A stretch of 41,642 nucleotides of DNA from Mycobacterium sp. 1465703.0 (GCF_001672975.1 NZ_LZKU01000172.1:1-41642); one strand, 5' to 3'. Positions 33,040 to 41,335 are shown, counted from the stretch's first letter. Notes: a model not told the origin generated them from the sequence alone. Translations and numbers: made by a program.

Positions 33040-34179
33040 ATGGCGAAGGCGTTGAGCGGGCTGAGTCTGGCCAAAGATGTTGCCCGCGAATTGGGAATGC
33101 TGATGCCGCGCACAGTGACCGGCCTGCAGGAGTCGACCGGCTGGGACCCACTGTCGCCGCGAGGTGCGCGCCAGTTCGGCGAGGCCATGCTCGACGAATT
33201 GGTGCTCAGCGGCTTCTCGCTGCTGGGTAGAAGTCCCGCGCCGATGCAGCCACTGGACGCTTGCACCGCGGCCGCCGAGGAGCTCTCCTCGCTGGGTATC
33301 GACCGGGCGCACGCCGACCCGAAGCCGTTGCGGGCGACCTCGATACGGAAGCGCAGCATCCCGGGTCTGGCGTATGAACGGATGGCCTTCGAGCACGACC
33401 CGGGGTTGCCGGCCACGCTGGAGGCCGATGGCCTGGGCGGCCCGGCACGGGCGGTGGTGCATCTATGCCGGCACCGCGACGAGCCCAGGCCGTGGCTGGT
33501 CTGGGTACACGGCGCCGGCCAGGGAGGCACCGAAGACCTGTTGTTGTCAGGGATCGGACGCATCCATCACAAGTTGGGTTTCAACGTCGCGCTCCCGATC
33601 CAGCCCGGCCACGGGTGCCGGCGGCGCCAGTGGCCGGTCTATCCCGACATGGATCCGCTGGGCAATGTGGCGGGCATGATGCGCGTGGTCTCCGAGGTTC
33701 GCGCGGTGGTGCGCTGGGTGCAGCCGCGAGCCACCGCCGTTGTGGTGGCAGGGATTTCGATGGGCAGTCCGGTGGCCGCCCTGGTCTCCCACTTGGAGAA
33801 GCAGGTCGACGCGGTCGCCCTCTACACGCCGATCCTGGGGCTCAACGCGATGATCGCGCGCCACCTGCAGCGGTGGGGCTCGTCGCGCGAGGGATTCCGC
33901 GAATTGCTGGAATCGCCCGTGGTGACCCAACTGACCTCGGTGATCGATCCGCTGGCGGTCACCCCGTCTCCGCCGCCGGATCGCCGGCTGATCGTCGGGG
34001 CGTGGCATGACCGGATGGCGATGCGCGAGCCCGCCGACGCCTTGCAGGAACGCTGGGGCGGGGAACTGTACTGGTACGACGGCAGCCACGTCGGGCACAT
34101 CTTCTCGCGGCGCGTGCAGCGGATCACCGACCGATTCCTGCGCGACGTGGCGGCGCGAAAAGCCGTGGTGCCCGACTGA
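33040..34179 (+). CDS. alpha/beta hydrolase
   Basis: A 379-residue alpha/beta hydrolase. Oxyanion-hole HGAG is at 157-160, the nucleophile elbow GISMG has Ser240, and likely acid and base residues are in VGAWHDRM and DGSHVGH near the C terminus. About 110 N-terminal residues precede the fold and are predicted helical. ATG 33040 is chosen because GAGGG lies 8 bases upstream; GTG 33031 and TTG 33025 are weaker. It follows the BVMO-like gene, so it may hydrolyse the ester or lactone product. No signal peptide or membrane segment seen. Confidence 0.88.
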   Translation: MAKALSGLSLAKDVARELGMLMPRTVTGLQESTGWDPLSPRGARQFGEAMLDELVLSGFSLLGRSPAPMQPLDACTAAAEELSSLGIDRAHADPKPLRATSIRKRSIPGLAYERMAFEHDPGLPATLEADGLGGPARAVVHLCRHRDEPRPWLVWVHGAGQGGTEDLLLSGIGRIHHKLGFNVALPIQPGHGCRRRQWPVYPDMDPLGNVAGMMRVVSEVRAVVRWVQPRATAVVVAGISMGSPVAALVSHLEKQVDAVALYTPILGLNAMIARHLQRWGSSREGFRELLESPVVTQLTSVIDPLAVTPSPPPDRRLIVGAWHDRMAMREPADALQERWGGELYWYDGSHVGHIFSRRVQRITDRFLRDVAARKAVVPD

Positions 34180-34559
34180 TGGCACCCACGTGGACCGCGC
34201 GAACGGTGGTCGAGCTCTACAACCTCGTCGTGTGGAACGAATGCAACATCGACCTGGCCGATGAACTGTTGGCCGACACCGTGATTCGGCATGAGGTCGG
34301 TGGGGTGCGCACGCTGACCCACGCCGAAGCGGTGCAGCGGGTGGTGGACATGTGGGCGCTGGCCGACTCGCTGCACTTCGACCTCAACATCGTCATCGAG
34401 GGCGACGATGGCGAGCACGTGGCGATTGTGTACGACTCGACGATCAAGACCAAGGATGGCACCGAGACCAACATCGCCAGCATCGAGGTGTTCCGCGTCG
34501 TCGATGGCAAGATAACCGAGGTTTGGAACTGCGGCTACCAGCAAGGGGTTTGGAATTGA
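34179..34559 (+). CDS. SnoaL-like small protein
   Basis: A 126-residue NTF2/SnoaL-like protein with LYNLVVWNECNIDLADELL, AVQRVVDMW and the closing IEVFRVVDGKITEVWNCGY, the usual strand pattern of the family. It is the second SnoaL-like gene of this operon but is not a close copy of the first. Its ATG shares one base with the hydrolase stop (TGATG), and its stop overlaps the next start by four bases. Probable small-molecule isomerase, dehydratase or cyclase; unproven. Confidence 0.83.
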   Translation: MAPTWTARTVVELYNLVVWNECNIDLADELLADTVIRHEVGGVRTLTHAEAVQRVVDMWALADSLHFDLNIVIEGDDGEHVAIVYDSTIKTKDGTETNIASIEVFRVVDGKITEVWNCGYQQGVWN

Positions 34560-35599
34560 GTGACCGAGCGCTTGATGAATTGGGCTTCTACCTGCTGGCC
34601 GGGGCCGGCGGTGAGGGCCCGGCAACATTGATGGACGAGGCCCGCCGCGGCGAGGAACTCGGCTTCGGCACCGGCTTCATCTCCGAGCGGTGGAACGTCA
34701 AAGAGGCGTCGTCTCTGGTCGGGGCGGCGTGTGCGGTGACCAACCGGATGCAAATCGCCACGGCCGCAACCAATCACAACACCCGTCATCCCCTGATCAC
34801 CGGGTCTTGGGCGACCACGATGCATCGCCTGTCGGGCGGCCGATTCACTCTGGGCGTCGGCCGCGGCATCGCCGCGATCTACGGGGCATTCGGCATCCCG
34901 GCGGTGACGACGGCGCAGATGGAGGACTGGGCCCAGGTCATGCGCCGGCTGTGGCACGGCGAGCTGATCTTCAACCACGACGGCCCGATGGGCAAGTACC
35001 CCATCCTGTTTCTCGATCCCGACTTCAACGAAGACATTCGGCTGGCGCTAGTGGCCTTCGGGCCCAACACGCTCGCGCTCGGGGGACGCGTGTTCGACGA
35101 CGTCATCCTGCACACCTATTTCACGCCGGAGACCTTGCAGCGCAGCGTCAACACCGTGAAGTCGGCGGCGGAGAAGGCCGGCCGTGACCCGGACAGCGTG
35201 CGCGTGTGGTCGTGCTTCGCCACCGTCGGCAACCACCTACCCGAAGAACTGCGGCTGAAGAAGACCGTGGCGCGGCTGGCCACCTACCTGCAGGGCTACG
35301 GCGATCTGCTGGTCAGCACCAACAACTGGGATCCCGCTGTGCTGCAACGGTTCCGCGAGGATCCGGTGGTCACCTCGATCGCGGGCGGGATCGATCACAA
35401 GGGCACGGCTGAGCAGATCGAGCACATCGCGACGCTGATTCCCGACGAATGGCTGGAGCCCTCGGCCACCGGGTCGGCGCAGCAGTGCGTGGATCGCATC
35501 CGCAAGGAATTCGACTACGGGGCCGACGCCGTCATCTTGCACGGCGCCACACCCGACGAGCTCGAACCGGTCGTCGCCGCCTACCGCGCGACGGACTAG
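34556..35599 (+). CDS. luciferase-like (F420-type) oxidoreductase
   Basis: A 347-residue luciferase-like monooxygenase-fold protein. ARRGEELGFGTGFISERWN, TAATNHNTRHPLITGSWATTM and SGGRFTLGVGRG are typical of mycobacterial F420-dependent members, which usually oxidise alcohols or reduce double bonds rather than emit light. TTG 34556 is chosen: it makes a TTGA overlap with the preceding stop and has AAGGGG about 8 bases ahead, while the open frame further upstream covers the SnoaL-like gene. Last gene of the operon; it converges with the carboxyltransferase gene. Confidence 0.9.
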   Translation: MSDRALDELGFYLLAGAGGEGPATLMDEARRGEELGFGTGFISERWNVKEASSLVGAACAVTNRMQIATAATNHNTRHPLITGSWATTMHRLSGGRFTLGVGRGIAAIYGAFGIPAVTTAQMEDWAQVMRRLWHGELIFNHDGPMGKYPILFLDPDFNEDIRLALVAFGPNTLALGGRVFDDVILHTYFTPETLQRSVNTVKSAAEKAGRDPDSVRVWSCFATVGNHLPEELRLKKTVARLATYLQGYGDLLVSTNNWDPAVLQRFREDPVVTSIAGGIDHKGTAEQIEHIATLIPDEWLEPSATGSAQQCVDRIRKEFDYGADAVILHGATPDELEPVVAAYRATD

Positions 35600-35621
35600 C
35601 TTTAGCGGGCCGGCGTGCCAC

Positions 35622-37118
35622 TCACGGCATGATGACGGTCCGGCTCACCGGCTCGGCGGCGGCCTGCCTGCTGGACAGGCCACGCTTCAGCGAGGCGAGC
35701 AGGACATCGCGCGTCTCACGGGGATCGATGAGTTCGTCGAACCCCATGTGCTCGGCGGACCGGAAGGACGCCTGCAATTCGGCCTCACGCAACTTTGCGG
35801 TGACGTCCTCGCCGGCGTGCGTCGCCCGGCCCAGCGCGGCCGCGCTCATGGCACCCATCGTCGCGCCGGGGTAGGCGAAGGTCGCGGACTGGCTGTCGAA
35901 ACCCAGCAGGGACATGACCATCGAGCCGAACCCGTAGGCCTTGCGCAGCGTCACATGCAGCTTCACCGTGGTGGCCGTGGTTTGGGCGGCGAACATCCGT
36001 GCTCCGGCGCGCAGCACACCGCTGCGCTCGGACCGGCTGCCGGGCAGCATTCCGGGATTGTCGGCGAGGAAGACGAGGGGCAGGTGGAACGAGTCGGCCA
36101 CCATGATGAAGTGCGCCGCCTTGTCCGCGGCCGCGGCGTCGACGGAGCCGGCGAGCACCTGGGGCTGGTTGGCCACCACCGCGACCGGGTGACCACCGAG
36201 ATGGGCCAGCGCGCAAATGATCGCCTTGCCGTACTGCGGCTGCACCTCGAACCAGTCGGGCCGGTCGAAGACCACGTCGAGCACGGCGCGCATGTCGTAA
36301 ACGCGGCGATTGTCGCGGGACACGATGTCGAGCAGCTCCGGCGTCGCACGTGGCTCGGTGTCCTCGTCCGGCGGCAACGATGCCGGGTACGACCATGCAC
36401 TCGGCGGAAAGTAGGACAGGTAGCGCCGGACATCGTCGAGGACGGACTCATCGTCCTCTGCGACATTGTGGATCACCCCGCTGGGCAAAGCGACATCGGG
36501 CCCACCGAGGTCCTCCTTCGAAATGTCTTCTCCGGTGGACTCTTTGACGACGGGCGGCCCGGCGGTGAAGATCGCGCCCTGCCTGCTCATGATCCGGAAG
36601 TCGCAGACCGGGGCCACCAGCGCGCCGTGTCCGGCCGACGGCCCGAACACGGCGCCGACGGTCGGGACGCGGCCCGAGCACTGCGCCTGGGCCAGCAGGT
36701 CGGTGGGGGTGCGGCCGTAATGCCCGCCGCCGGGCCGAAAGCCGGCGCCTTCGAGCAGCATCACCAGCGGGATCTTGTCGCGCAGCGCCAGTTCGGCGAT
36801 CCGGTATCGCTTGGAGTTGCCGCCGGGCCCGATGCTGCCCGCCATGGTGGTGAAGTCCTCGGCGCCCAGCATCACCGGTGAACCGTTGATCTCACCGGAG
36901 CCGACGACCAGGCCGTCGGCCGCGATCTCCCCGCCGACCAGGGTGCCGAGCTCGCGGAATGTGCCGGGGTCGAGGAGGTACTCGATTCGTGCGCGGGCGT
37001 CGAGCTTGCCCTTGTTGCGGTGCTTGTCGAGTCGCTCCGGGCCGCCCATGTCCCGCGCGTGCTGACGGCGCCGCTCGAGATCCTCGAGCGTCTCCTGCCA
37101 GTCCGGGGACTTCGTCAT
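35622..37118 (-). CDS. acyl-CoA carboxylase beta (carboxyltransferase) subunit
   Basis: Carboxyltransferase of 498 residues. N-terminal and C-terminal crotonase-like halves are both present: ARARIEYLLDPGTFRELG, GGGHYGRTPTDLLAQAQ, VGAVFGPSAGHGALVAP, then FLADNPGMLPGS and a carboxyltransferase C-terminal part with YGFGSMVMSLLGFD. Such subunits transfer CO2 from biotin to an acyl-CoA, but no biotin-carboxylase alpha gene is in the window, so it must borrow one or act in decarboxylation or transcarboxylation. ATG 37118 with GAGGAC upstream; the frame to 37250 runs through the operator. Single gene, divergent from the F420/P450 operon. Confidence 0.88.
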   Translation of the reverse strand: MTKSPDWQETLEDLERRRQHARDMGGPERLDKHRNKGKLDARARIEYLLDPGTFRELGTLVGGEIAADGLVVGSGEINGSPVMLGAEDFTTMAGSIGPGGNSKRYRIAELALRDKIPLVMLLEGAGFRPGGGHYGRTPTDLLAQAQCSGRVPTVGAVFGPSAGHGALVAPVCDFRIMSRQGAIFTAGPPVVKESTGEDISKEDLGGPDVALPSGVIHNVAEDDESVLDDVRRYLSYFPPSAWSYPASLPPDEDTEPRATPELLDIVSRDNRRVYDMRAVLDVVFDRPDWFEVQPQYGKAIICALAHLGGHPVAVVANQPQVLAGSVDAAAADKAAHFIMVADSFHLPLVFLADNPGMLPGSRSERSGVLRAGARMFAAQTTATTVKLHVTLRKAYGFGSMVMSLLGFDSQSATFAYPGATMGAMSAAALGRATHAGEDVTAKLREAELQASFRSAEHMGFDELIDPRETRDVLLASLKRGLSSRQAAAEPVSRTVIMP

Positions 37119-37148
37119 CTCAGATGTCCTCACTCGTCGGGCGGCACG

Positions 37149-37167
37149 TACTGAAGTGCTTACTGTA
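37149..37167. promoter_or_regulatory. operator copy 6 before the carboxyltransferase
   Basis: TACTGAAGTGCTTACTGTA; on the minus strand TACAGTAAGCACTTCAGTA. Its outer TA starts the minus -10-like TACGTG (37145-37150), 27 bases before the ATG, and a leader of about 20 bases would follow. The 12-mer GCTTACTGTAGC at 37158-37169 is repeated exactly at 37266-37277. Confidence 0.5.
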
Positions 37168-37268
37168 GCGTCCGCAAGAGGTGCGCGGCCACCTGATGCG
37201 ATGAAGTAGCCCATGTCGCAGCGCTTTTGCCAGCAAGCCGGTGCCGCCATTGACCCTACCGAATCGCT

Positions 37269-37287
37269 TACTGTAGCTTCTCAAGTA
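37269..37287. promoter_or_regulatory. operator copy 7 before the F420/P450/SDR operon
   Basis: TACTGTAGCTTCTCAAGTA. The last TA begins the plus-strand -10-like TATGAG (37286-37291); transcription would start near 37298, 30 bases before ATG 37328. It shares the 12-mer GCTTACTGTAGC with copy 6. Confidence 0.55.
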
Positions 37288-37327
37288 TGAGGTCCGAGGG
37301 CTCCCAGCTGGAACGGAGCCCGCGCGG

Positions 37328-38359
37328 ATGACCGCAAGAGCGGTGCCCGACCTCAAAGTCGACGGGGGCATCTTCACCGACCTCACCCGGGTGCCGGAGC
37401 TGGCGCGCACGCTCGAGGAACAGGGCTACGACGCGTGTTGGACCGGCGAGATCAATCACGATCCGTTTTTGCCGCTGCTGTTGGCCGCCGAACACACCAC
37501 GCGACTCGAATTGGGCACCAGCATCGCGGTGGCCTTCGCGCGGAACCCGATGATCGTCGCCAACCTCGGCTGGGATCTGCAGACCTACTCACAGGGGCGA
37601 TTCATCCTTGGGCTGGGCACCCAGATCAAGCCGCACATCGAAAAGCGATTCAGTATGCCCTGGAGTCATCCGGTGGCCCGGATGCGCGAATTCGTGCAGG
37701 CGCTGCGCGCAATCTGGTCGGCCTGGAACGACGGAACGAGGCTTCGGTTCGAGGGGGAGTTCTACACGCACAAGCTCATGACACCGATGTTCACCCCTGA
37801 GCCGCAGCCGTTTTCGGCACCCAAGATCTTCATCGCCGCTGTCGGCGAAGCGATGACCGAGATGTGTGGAGAGGTCGCCGACGGCCTACTGGCCCATGCG
37901 TTTACCACGAAGCGGTATTTGCACGAGGTGACATTGCCGGCGGTGCAGCGTGGCCTGAAGCGCGCCGGTCGTGATGTGAGCGCATTCCAGATGGCGTGCC
38001 CGGTGTTCGTGGTGACCGGCAGCGACGACGCCGAGTTGACGGCCGGCGCGGCCGGTGTCCGCAAGCAGATTGCCTTCTACGGGTCCACGCCGGCCTATCA
38101 CAAGGTCCTCGAACTACACGGCTGGGGCGATGTGGCGACGCAGTTGCACCGACTCTCACTGCAGGGGGAGTGGGATGCCATGGGGGCGTTGATCGACGAC
38201 GAGATCCTCAATGCCTTCGCCGTCGTCGCAACGTACGACAAGCTCGCAGCCGCGCTACAAGCCCGCTGTGATGGTGTCATCGACCGCGTCATGCCGTCGT
38301 TTCCCCGCACCGCGCCCGCGGCCACGATCACCGCCGTACTGCAAGAGTTGCGTCACTGA
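37328..38359 (+). CDS. luciferase-like (F420-type) oxidoreductase
   Basis: A 343-residue luciferase-like protein. KVDGGIFTDLTRVPELARTLEEQGYDACWTGE, LELGTSIAVAFARNPM and SQGRFILGLGTQIKPHIEKRF form the TIM-barrel start typical of mycobacterial F420-dependent enzymes. It is not a close relative of the one at 34556. Start ATG 37328 with GGAGC upstream. First gene of an operon with a P450 (10-base gap) and an SDR. Probably oxidises or reduces an intermediate made by the P450; substrate unknown. Confidence 0.9.
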   Translation: MTARAVPDLKVDGGIFTDLTRVPELARTLEEQGYDACWTGEINHDPFLPLLLAAEHTTRLELGTSIAVAFARNPMIVANLGWDLQTYSQGRFILGLGTQIKPHIEKRFSMPWSHPVARMREFVQALRAIWSAWNDGTRLRFEGEFYTHKLMTPMFTPEPQPFSAPKIFIAAVGEAMTEMCGEVADGLLAHAFTTKRYLHEVTLPAVQRGLKRAGRDVSAFQMACPVFVVTGSDDAELTAGAAGVRKQIAFYGSTPAYHKVLELHGWGDVATQLHRLSLQGEWDAMGALIDDEILNAFAVVATYDKLAAALQARCDGVIDRVMPSFPRTAPAATITAVLQELRH

Positions 38360-38369
38360 GGAGATGCGC

Positions 38370-39605
38370 ATGAGCACTACCACGATGGACGAGGCAGCCA
38401 ACTTATTAGCGGACCCGTTGGCGTACACTGACGAGCGGCTGTTGCACGCCGCGCTGACGCACTTGCGCGCTAATGCTCCGGTGTCGCGGGTGGAGGTTCC
38501 CAACTACCGGCCGTTCTGGGCGATCACCAAACACGCCGACATCATGGACATCGAACGCGAAAACATGCTCTTCACCAACTGGCCGCGGCCGGTGCTGACC
38601 ACCGCGGAAGGTGACGAGATGCAGGCCGCCGCCGGGGTGCGCACGCTGATCCACTTGGACGATCCCCAGCACCGGGTGGTACGTGCCATCGGTTCTGACT
38701 GGTTTCGCCCAAAGGCCATGCGGGCCTTGAAGGTTCGGGTTAATGAATTGGCCAAGATCTACGTCGACAAGATGATGGCCACCGGTCCCGAATGTGACTT
38801 CGTGCAGGAAGTGGCGGTCAATTACCCGCTGTACGTGATCATGTCGCTGCTGGGCCTGCCCGAGACCGATTTCCCCCGGATGCTCAAGCTGACCCAAGAG
38901 CTGTTTGGCAGCGATGATTCCGAATTCAAACGCGGCAGTACCAACGAGGACCAGTTGCCCGCGCTGTTGGACATGTTCCAATACTTCAACGGTGTGACGG
39001 CGGCCCGCCGCGAACACCCGACCGAGGACCTCGCGTCGGCGATCGCGAACGCCCGCATCGACGGCGAACCCCTGTCGGACATCGACACCGTGTCCTATTA
39101 CCTGATCGTGGCGACCGCCGGTCACGACACCACCAGCGCGACCATCTCCGGCGGTCTGCAGGCGCTGATCGAGAATCCGGACCAGCGCCAACGTCTGTGC
39201 GACAACCTGGATTTGATGCCGCTGGCCACCGAGGAGATGATCCGCTGGGTGACCCCGGTCAAAGAATTCATGCGGACCGCGGCCAAAGACACCACCGTGC
39301 GCGGAGTGTCGATCGCCGCAGGCGAGTCGGTGCTGCTGTCCTATGTTTCGGCCAACCGTGACGAGGACGTGTTCAGCGATCCGTTCCGGTTCGACGTCGC
39401 TCGCGACCCCAACAAGCACCTGGCCTTCGGTTACGGCGTGCACTTCTGTATGGGTGCGGCGCTGGCCCGCATGGAGGTGAGCAGCTTCTTCTCCGAGTTG
39501 CTGCCCCGGCTCAAATCCATTGAGCTGACTGGTGACCCGGAACTGGTCGCCACCACGTTCGTCGGTGGACTCAAGCATCTGCCGGTTCGGTATTCGCTGG
39601 CTTGA
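38370..39605 (+). CDS. cytochrome P450
   Basis: Soluble P450 of 411 residues. AGHDTT is at 250-255 (I helix), ExxR is Glu289-Arg292, and the heme segment FGYGVHFCMG has Cys360. The GYGVHFCxG form is shared with mycobacterial sterol-related P450s, though that alone does not define the substrate. GAGGAG lies 6 bases before ATG 38370, which is preferred to ATG 38364; the longer frame covers the F420-type gene. It is distinct from the P450 at 24648. Redox partners are not encoded nearby. Confidence 0.93.
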   Translation: MSTTTMDEAANLLADPLAYTDERLLHAALTHLRANAPVSRVEVPNYRPFWAITKHADIMDIERENMLFTNWPRPVLTTAEGDEMQAAAGVRTLIHLDDPQHRVVRAIGSDWFRPKAMRALKVRVNELAKIYVDKMMATGPECDFVQEVAVNYPLYVIMSLLGLPETDFPRMLKLTQELFGSDDSEFKRGSTNEDQLPALLDMFQYFNGVTAARREHPTEDLASAIANARIDGEPLSDIDTVSYYLIVATAGHDTTSATISGGLQALIENPDQRQRLCDNLDLMPLATEEMIRWVTPVKEFMRTAAKDTTVRGVSIAAGESVLLSYVSANRDEDVFSDPFRFDVARDPNKHLAFGYGVHFCMGAALARMEVSSFFSELLPRLKSIELTGDPELVATTFVGGLKHLPVRYSLA

Positions 39606-39656
39606 GTGTGGGCCGGCCTTTTGACGGGGTCTACACTCCCCGTGGAGGTCTGGGCA

Positions 39657-40478
39657 ATGACGCGTAGGACGATTGTCATCACTGGTGCCAGCGATGGGAT
39701 CGGTGCGGCGGCCGCCCGTCGGATCAGCCGCGGCGGCGACAACGTGGTGTTGGTGGGGCGGTCGCCGAGCAAGACCGCGGCCGTGGCCGCTGAGCTGGAC
39801 GCGGACTACTTCGTCGCCGACTTCGCCGACCTGTCTGCGGTCCGGGCCTTGGCGGACAAGATCCGGTCGCAGTATCCGCGCATCGACGTGCTGGCCAACA
39901 ACGCCGGGGGTGTGTTCTCGAAGCTGCAGCGGACCGCCGACGGCCATGAGATAACTTTTCAGGTCAACTATTTGGCGCCGTTCCTGCTCACCACGCTGCT
40001 GCTTGACGTGCTGATCTGTTCACAGGCCACGGTTGTCAATACGTCCAGTTCGTCACAGCGGCTGTTGCGGAAAGTCAAGCTCGCTGATTTCGAGACGACG
40101 GACCGGCGCGGGCCCAGCACCGCCTATGCAATAGCGAAGCTGGCAAACATCTTGTTCACCAAGGAATTACATCGGCGCTTTTCCGCTGACGGCCTTGCGG
40201 CGGCGGTGGTCCACCCGGGCTTCGTCAACACCAACATCGGTCACTCGTCCGGTTCGCGGTTCCTGACCACCATGCAAAGCACACCCGTCAGCCGAATGAT
40301 CAAGACCGCCGATCATGGTGCCGACCAGCTGGTCTGGCTGGCGACCAGTGTGCCCGGTATCGACTGGGCGGCCGGCGAATACTACGTGAAAGGCAAGGTC
40401 GCCAAAGCCAATCGGGCGGCCAGCGATCCCATCCTCGTGCGTGACTTGTGGGATCACACGATGGCCAAGCTCGGCTAG
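39657..40478 (+). CDS. short-chain dehydrogenase/reductase (retinol-dehydrogenase-like)
   Basis: SDR of 273 residues. TGASDGIG is at 9-16, NNAG at 81-84, serine cluster NTSSSSQR near 128-135, catalytic YAIAK at Tyr157-Lys161. The spacing and HPGFVNTNIG resemble the RDH/WWOX-like branch, which acts on hydrophobic alcohols. GGAGG at 39644-39648 is 8 bases before ATG 39657. Last gene of the operon. It would oxidise alcohol made by the preceding P450. Confidence 0.91.
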   Translation: MTRRTIVITGASDGIGAAAARRISRGGDNVVLVGRSPSKTAAVAAELDADYFVADFADLSAVRALADKIRSQYPRIDVLANNAGGVFSKLQRTADGHEITFQVNYLAPFLLTTLLLDVLICSQATVVNTSSSSQRLLRKVKLADFETTDRRGPSTAYAIAKLANILFTKELHRRFSADGLAAAVVHPGFVNTNIGHSSGSRFLTTMQSTPVSRMIKTADHGADQLVWLATSVPGIDWAAGEYYVKGKVAKANRAASDPILVRDLWDHTMAKLG

Positions 40479-40485
40479 GCAAACC

Positions 40486-40503
40486 CGGGCGCGAATTCGC
40501 CCG
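40486..40503. terminator. possible hairpin terminator after the SDR
   Basis: CGGGCG-CGAATT-CGCCCG stem-loop beginning 8 bases after the SDR stop. Six-base G/C stem without a T tract. It would separate the catabolic operon from the following TetR gene. Confidence 0.45.
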
Positions 40504-40583
40504 CGGCGCTGAGCCGGCTCCGTCGGACACCGACCCGCCGGGGATAACCAGCTCGAAGTCGGCCGTGTCCTACCATCCCGTCG

Positions 40584-40618
40584 ATACTCTGCAGTATCCA
40601 GTCGATACTGTCAAGTAT
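40584..40618. promoter_or_regulatory. tandem TetR-type operators and leaderless promoter
   Basis: Two inverted repeats, ATACT-CTGC-AGTAT (40584-40597) and ATACT-GTCA-AGTAT (40605-40618), have centres 21 bases apart, about two helical turns; GTCGATACT is repeated directly at 40580 and 40601. TATGCT (40616-40621) is a TANNNT -10 box whose expected start is the A of ATG 40628. Likely autoregulation by the adjacent TetR protein. The half-spacing differs from the TAC-N13-GTA sites. Confidence 0.65.
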
Positions 40619-40627
40619 GCTATGACC

Positions 40628-41272
40628 ATGTCACCCGTCAAGCCGCACCGAACCCGCCCCACCCGCGGCGAGGTCCGTGACCGGATCCTGGACGCGGCGT
40701 CGAAGGTTTTCGCCGCCGAAGGGTTCGCCGGCGCCACCATCGACGCGATCGGGCAGGCGGCGGGCTTCACAAAAGGCGCGGTCTACTCGAACTTCGAATC
40801 CAAGGACGGACTGTTCCTCGCGCTGCTCGACCGCGAGTTCGAGCTGCGCGGCGAGCAGATCGCCACGGTGCTGGACAGCAGCGGCGGCGACACCGGCACG
40901 GCCGCACGCGAATTGAGCCGGTCATGGCTCGACTCGCTTCGCGACCATTCCGACTTTTACGTGCTGTTCGTCGAATACTGGCTGCGCGCCCAGCGTGACC
41001 CCCAGCTGCGCGAGCGCCTCATCGAACGCCGCCGCGCGGCCGCCGCCGACCAGGCGGTGCACATCGTCAAATCGACCCCCTCCGTGGCGTCCGATCACGA
41101 GCTGGCCGACCTCGCCCAGCTCGTCGTCACGATCAACCTCGGCATCGCGATGGAAGAGGTCCTGCGTCCCGGGACCATCAACCCCGACCTGCTCGCGCAG
41201 CTGATCACCGCAGTGCTGGAATCGGTCCCGGTTTCCGCCGATCAGGGAGAGCCTCACCATGGATACAAATGA
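40628..41272 (+). CDS. TetR/AcrR-family transcriptional regulator
   Basis: A 214-residue TetR protein. The N-terminal HTH (residues 13-60) contains TIDAIGQAAGFTKGAVYSNF and KDGLFLALL; the remaining helical domain has no recognisable ligand motif. ATG 40628 is preferred to ATG 40622 because a -10 box ends 6 bases before it, suggesting a leaderless transcript. Its 3' end overlaps the ABC ATPase start by 14 bases, so the two are co-expressed, and it most likely controls that transporter rather than the catabolic island. Confidence 0.9.
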   Translation: MSPVKPHRTRPTRGEVRDRILDAASKVFAAEGFAGATIDAIGQAAGFTKGAVYSNFESKDGLFLALLDREFELRGEQIATVLDSSGGDTGTAARELSRSWLDSLRDHSDFYVLFVEYWLRAQRDPQLRERLIERRRAAAADQAVHIVKSTPSVASDHELADLAQLVVTINLGIAMEEVLRPGTINPDLLAQLITAVLESVPVSADQGEPHHGYK

Positions 41273-41335
41273 CGGGCCTGACGCTGCGGCGCCGATGATC
41301 ACCGCGCGCGGTTTAGGCGTCGACGGCGAGCACGG
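41259..41335 (+). repeat. 77-bp perfect inverted repeat, left arm
   Basis: Bases 41259-41335 equal the reverse complement of 41566-41642 without mismatch; the first difference is at 41336 (T against C). The intervening 230 bases are single-copy. The left arm begins at the ATG of the ATPase gene. Confidence 0.95.

Noticed and set aside
32023..33462. A 479-codon minus-strand frame opposite the BVMO-like and hydrolase genes
   Set aside because: Low-complexity shadow translation across two coding genes; nothing supports expression.
38406..39947. A 513-codon minus-strand frame opposite the second P450 and SDR
   Set aside because: No recognisable motif, no ribosome site, and it spans two well-supported plus-strand genes.
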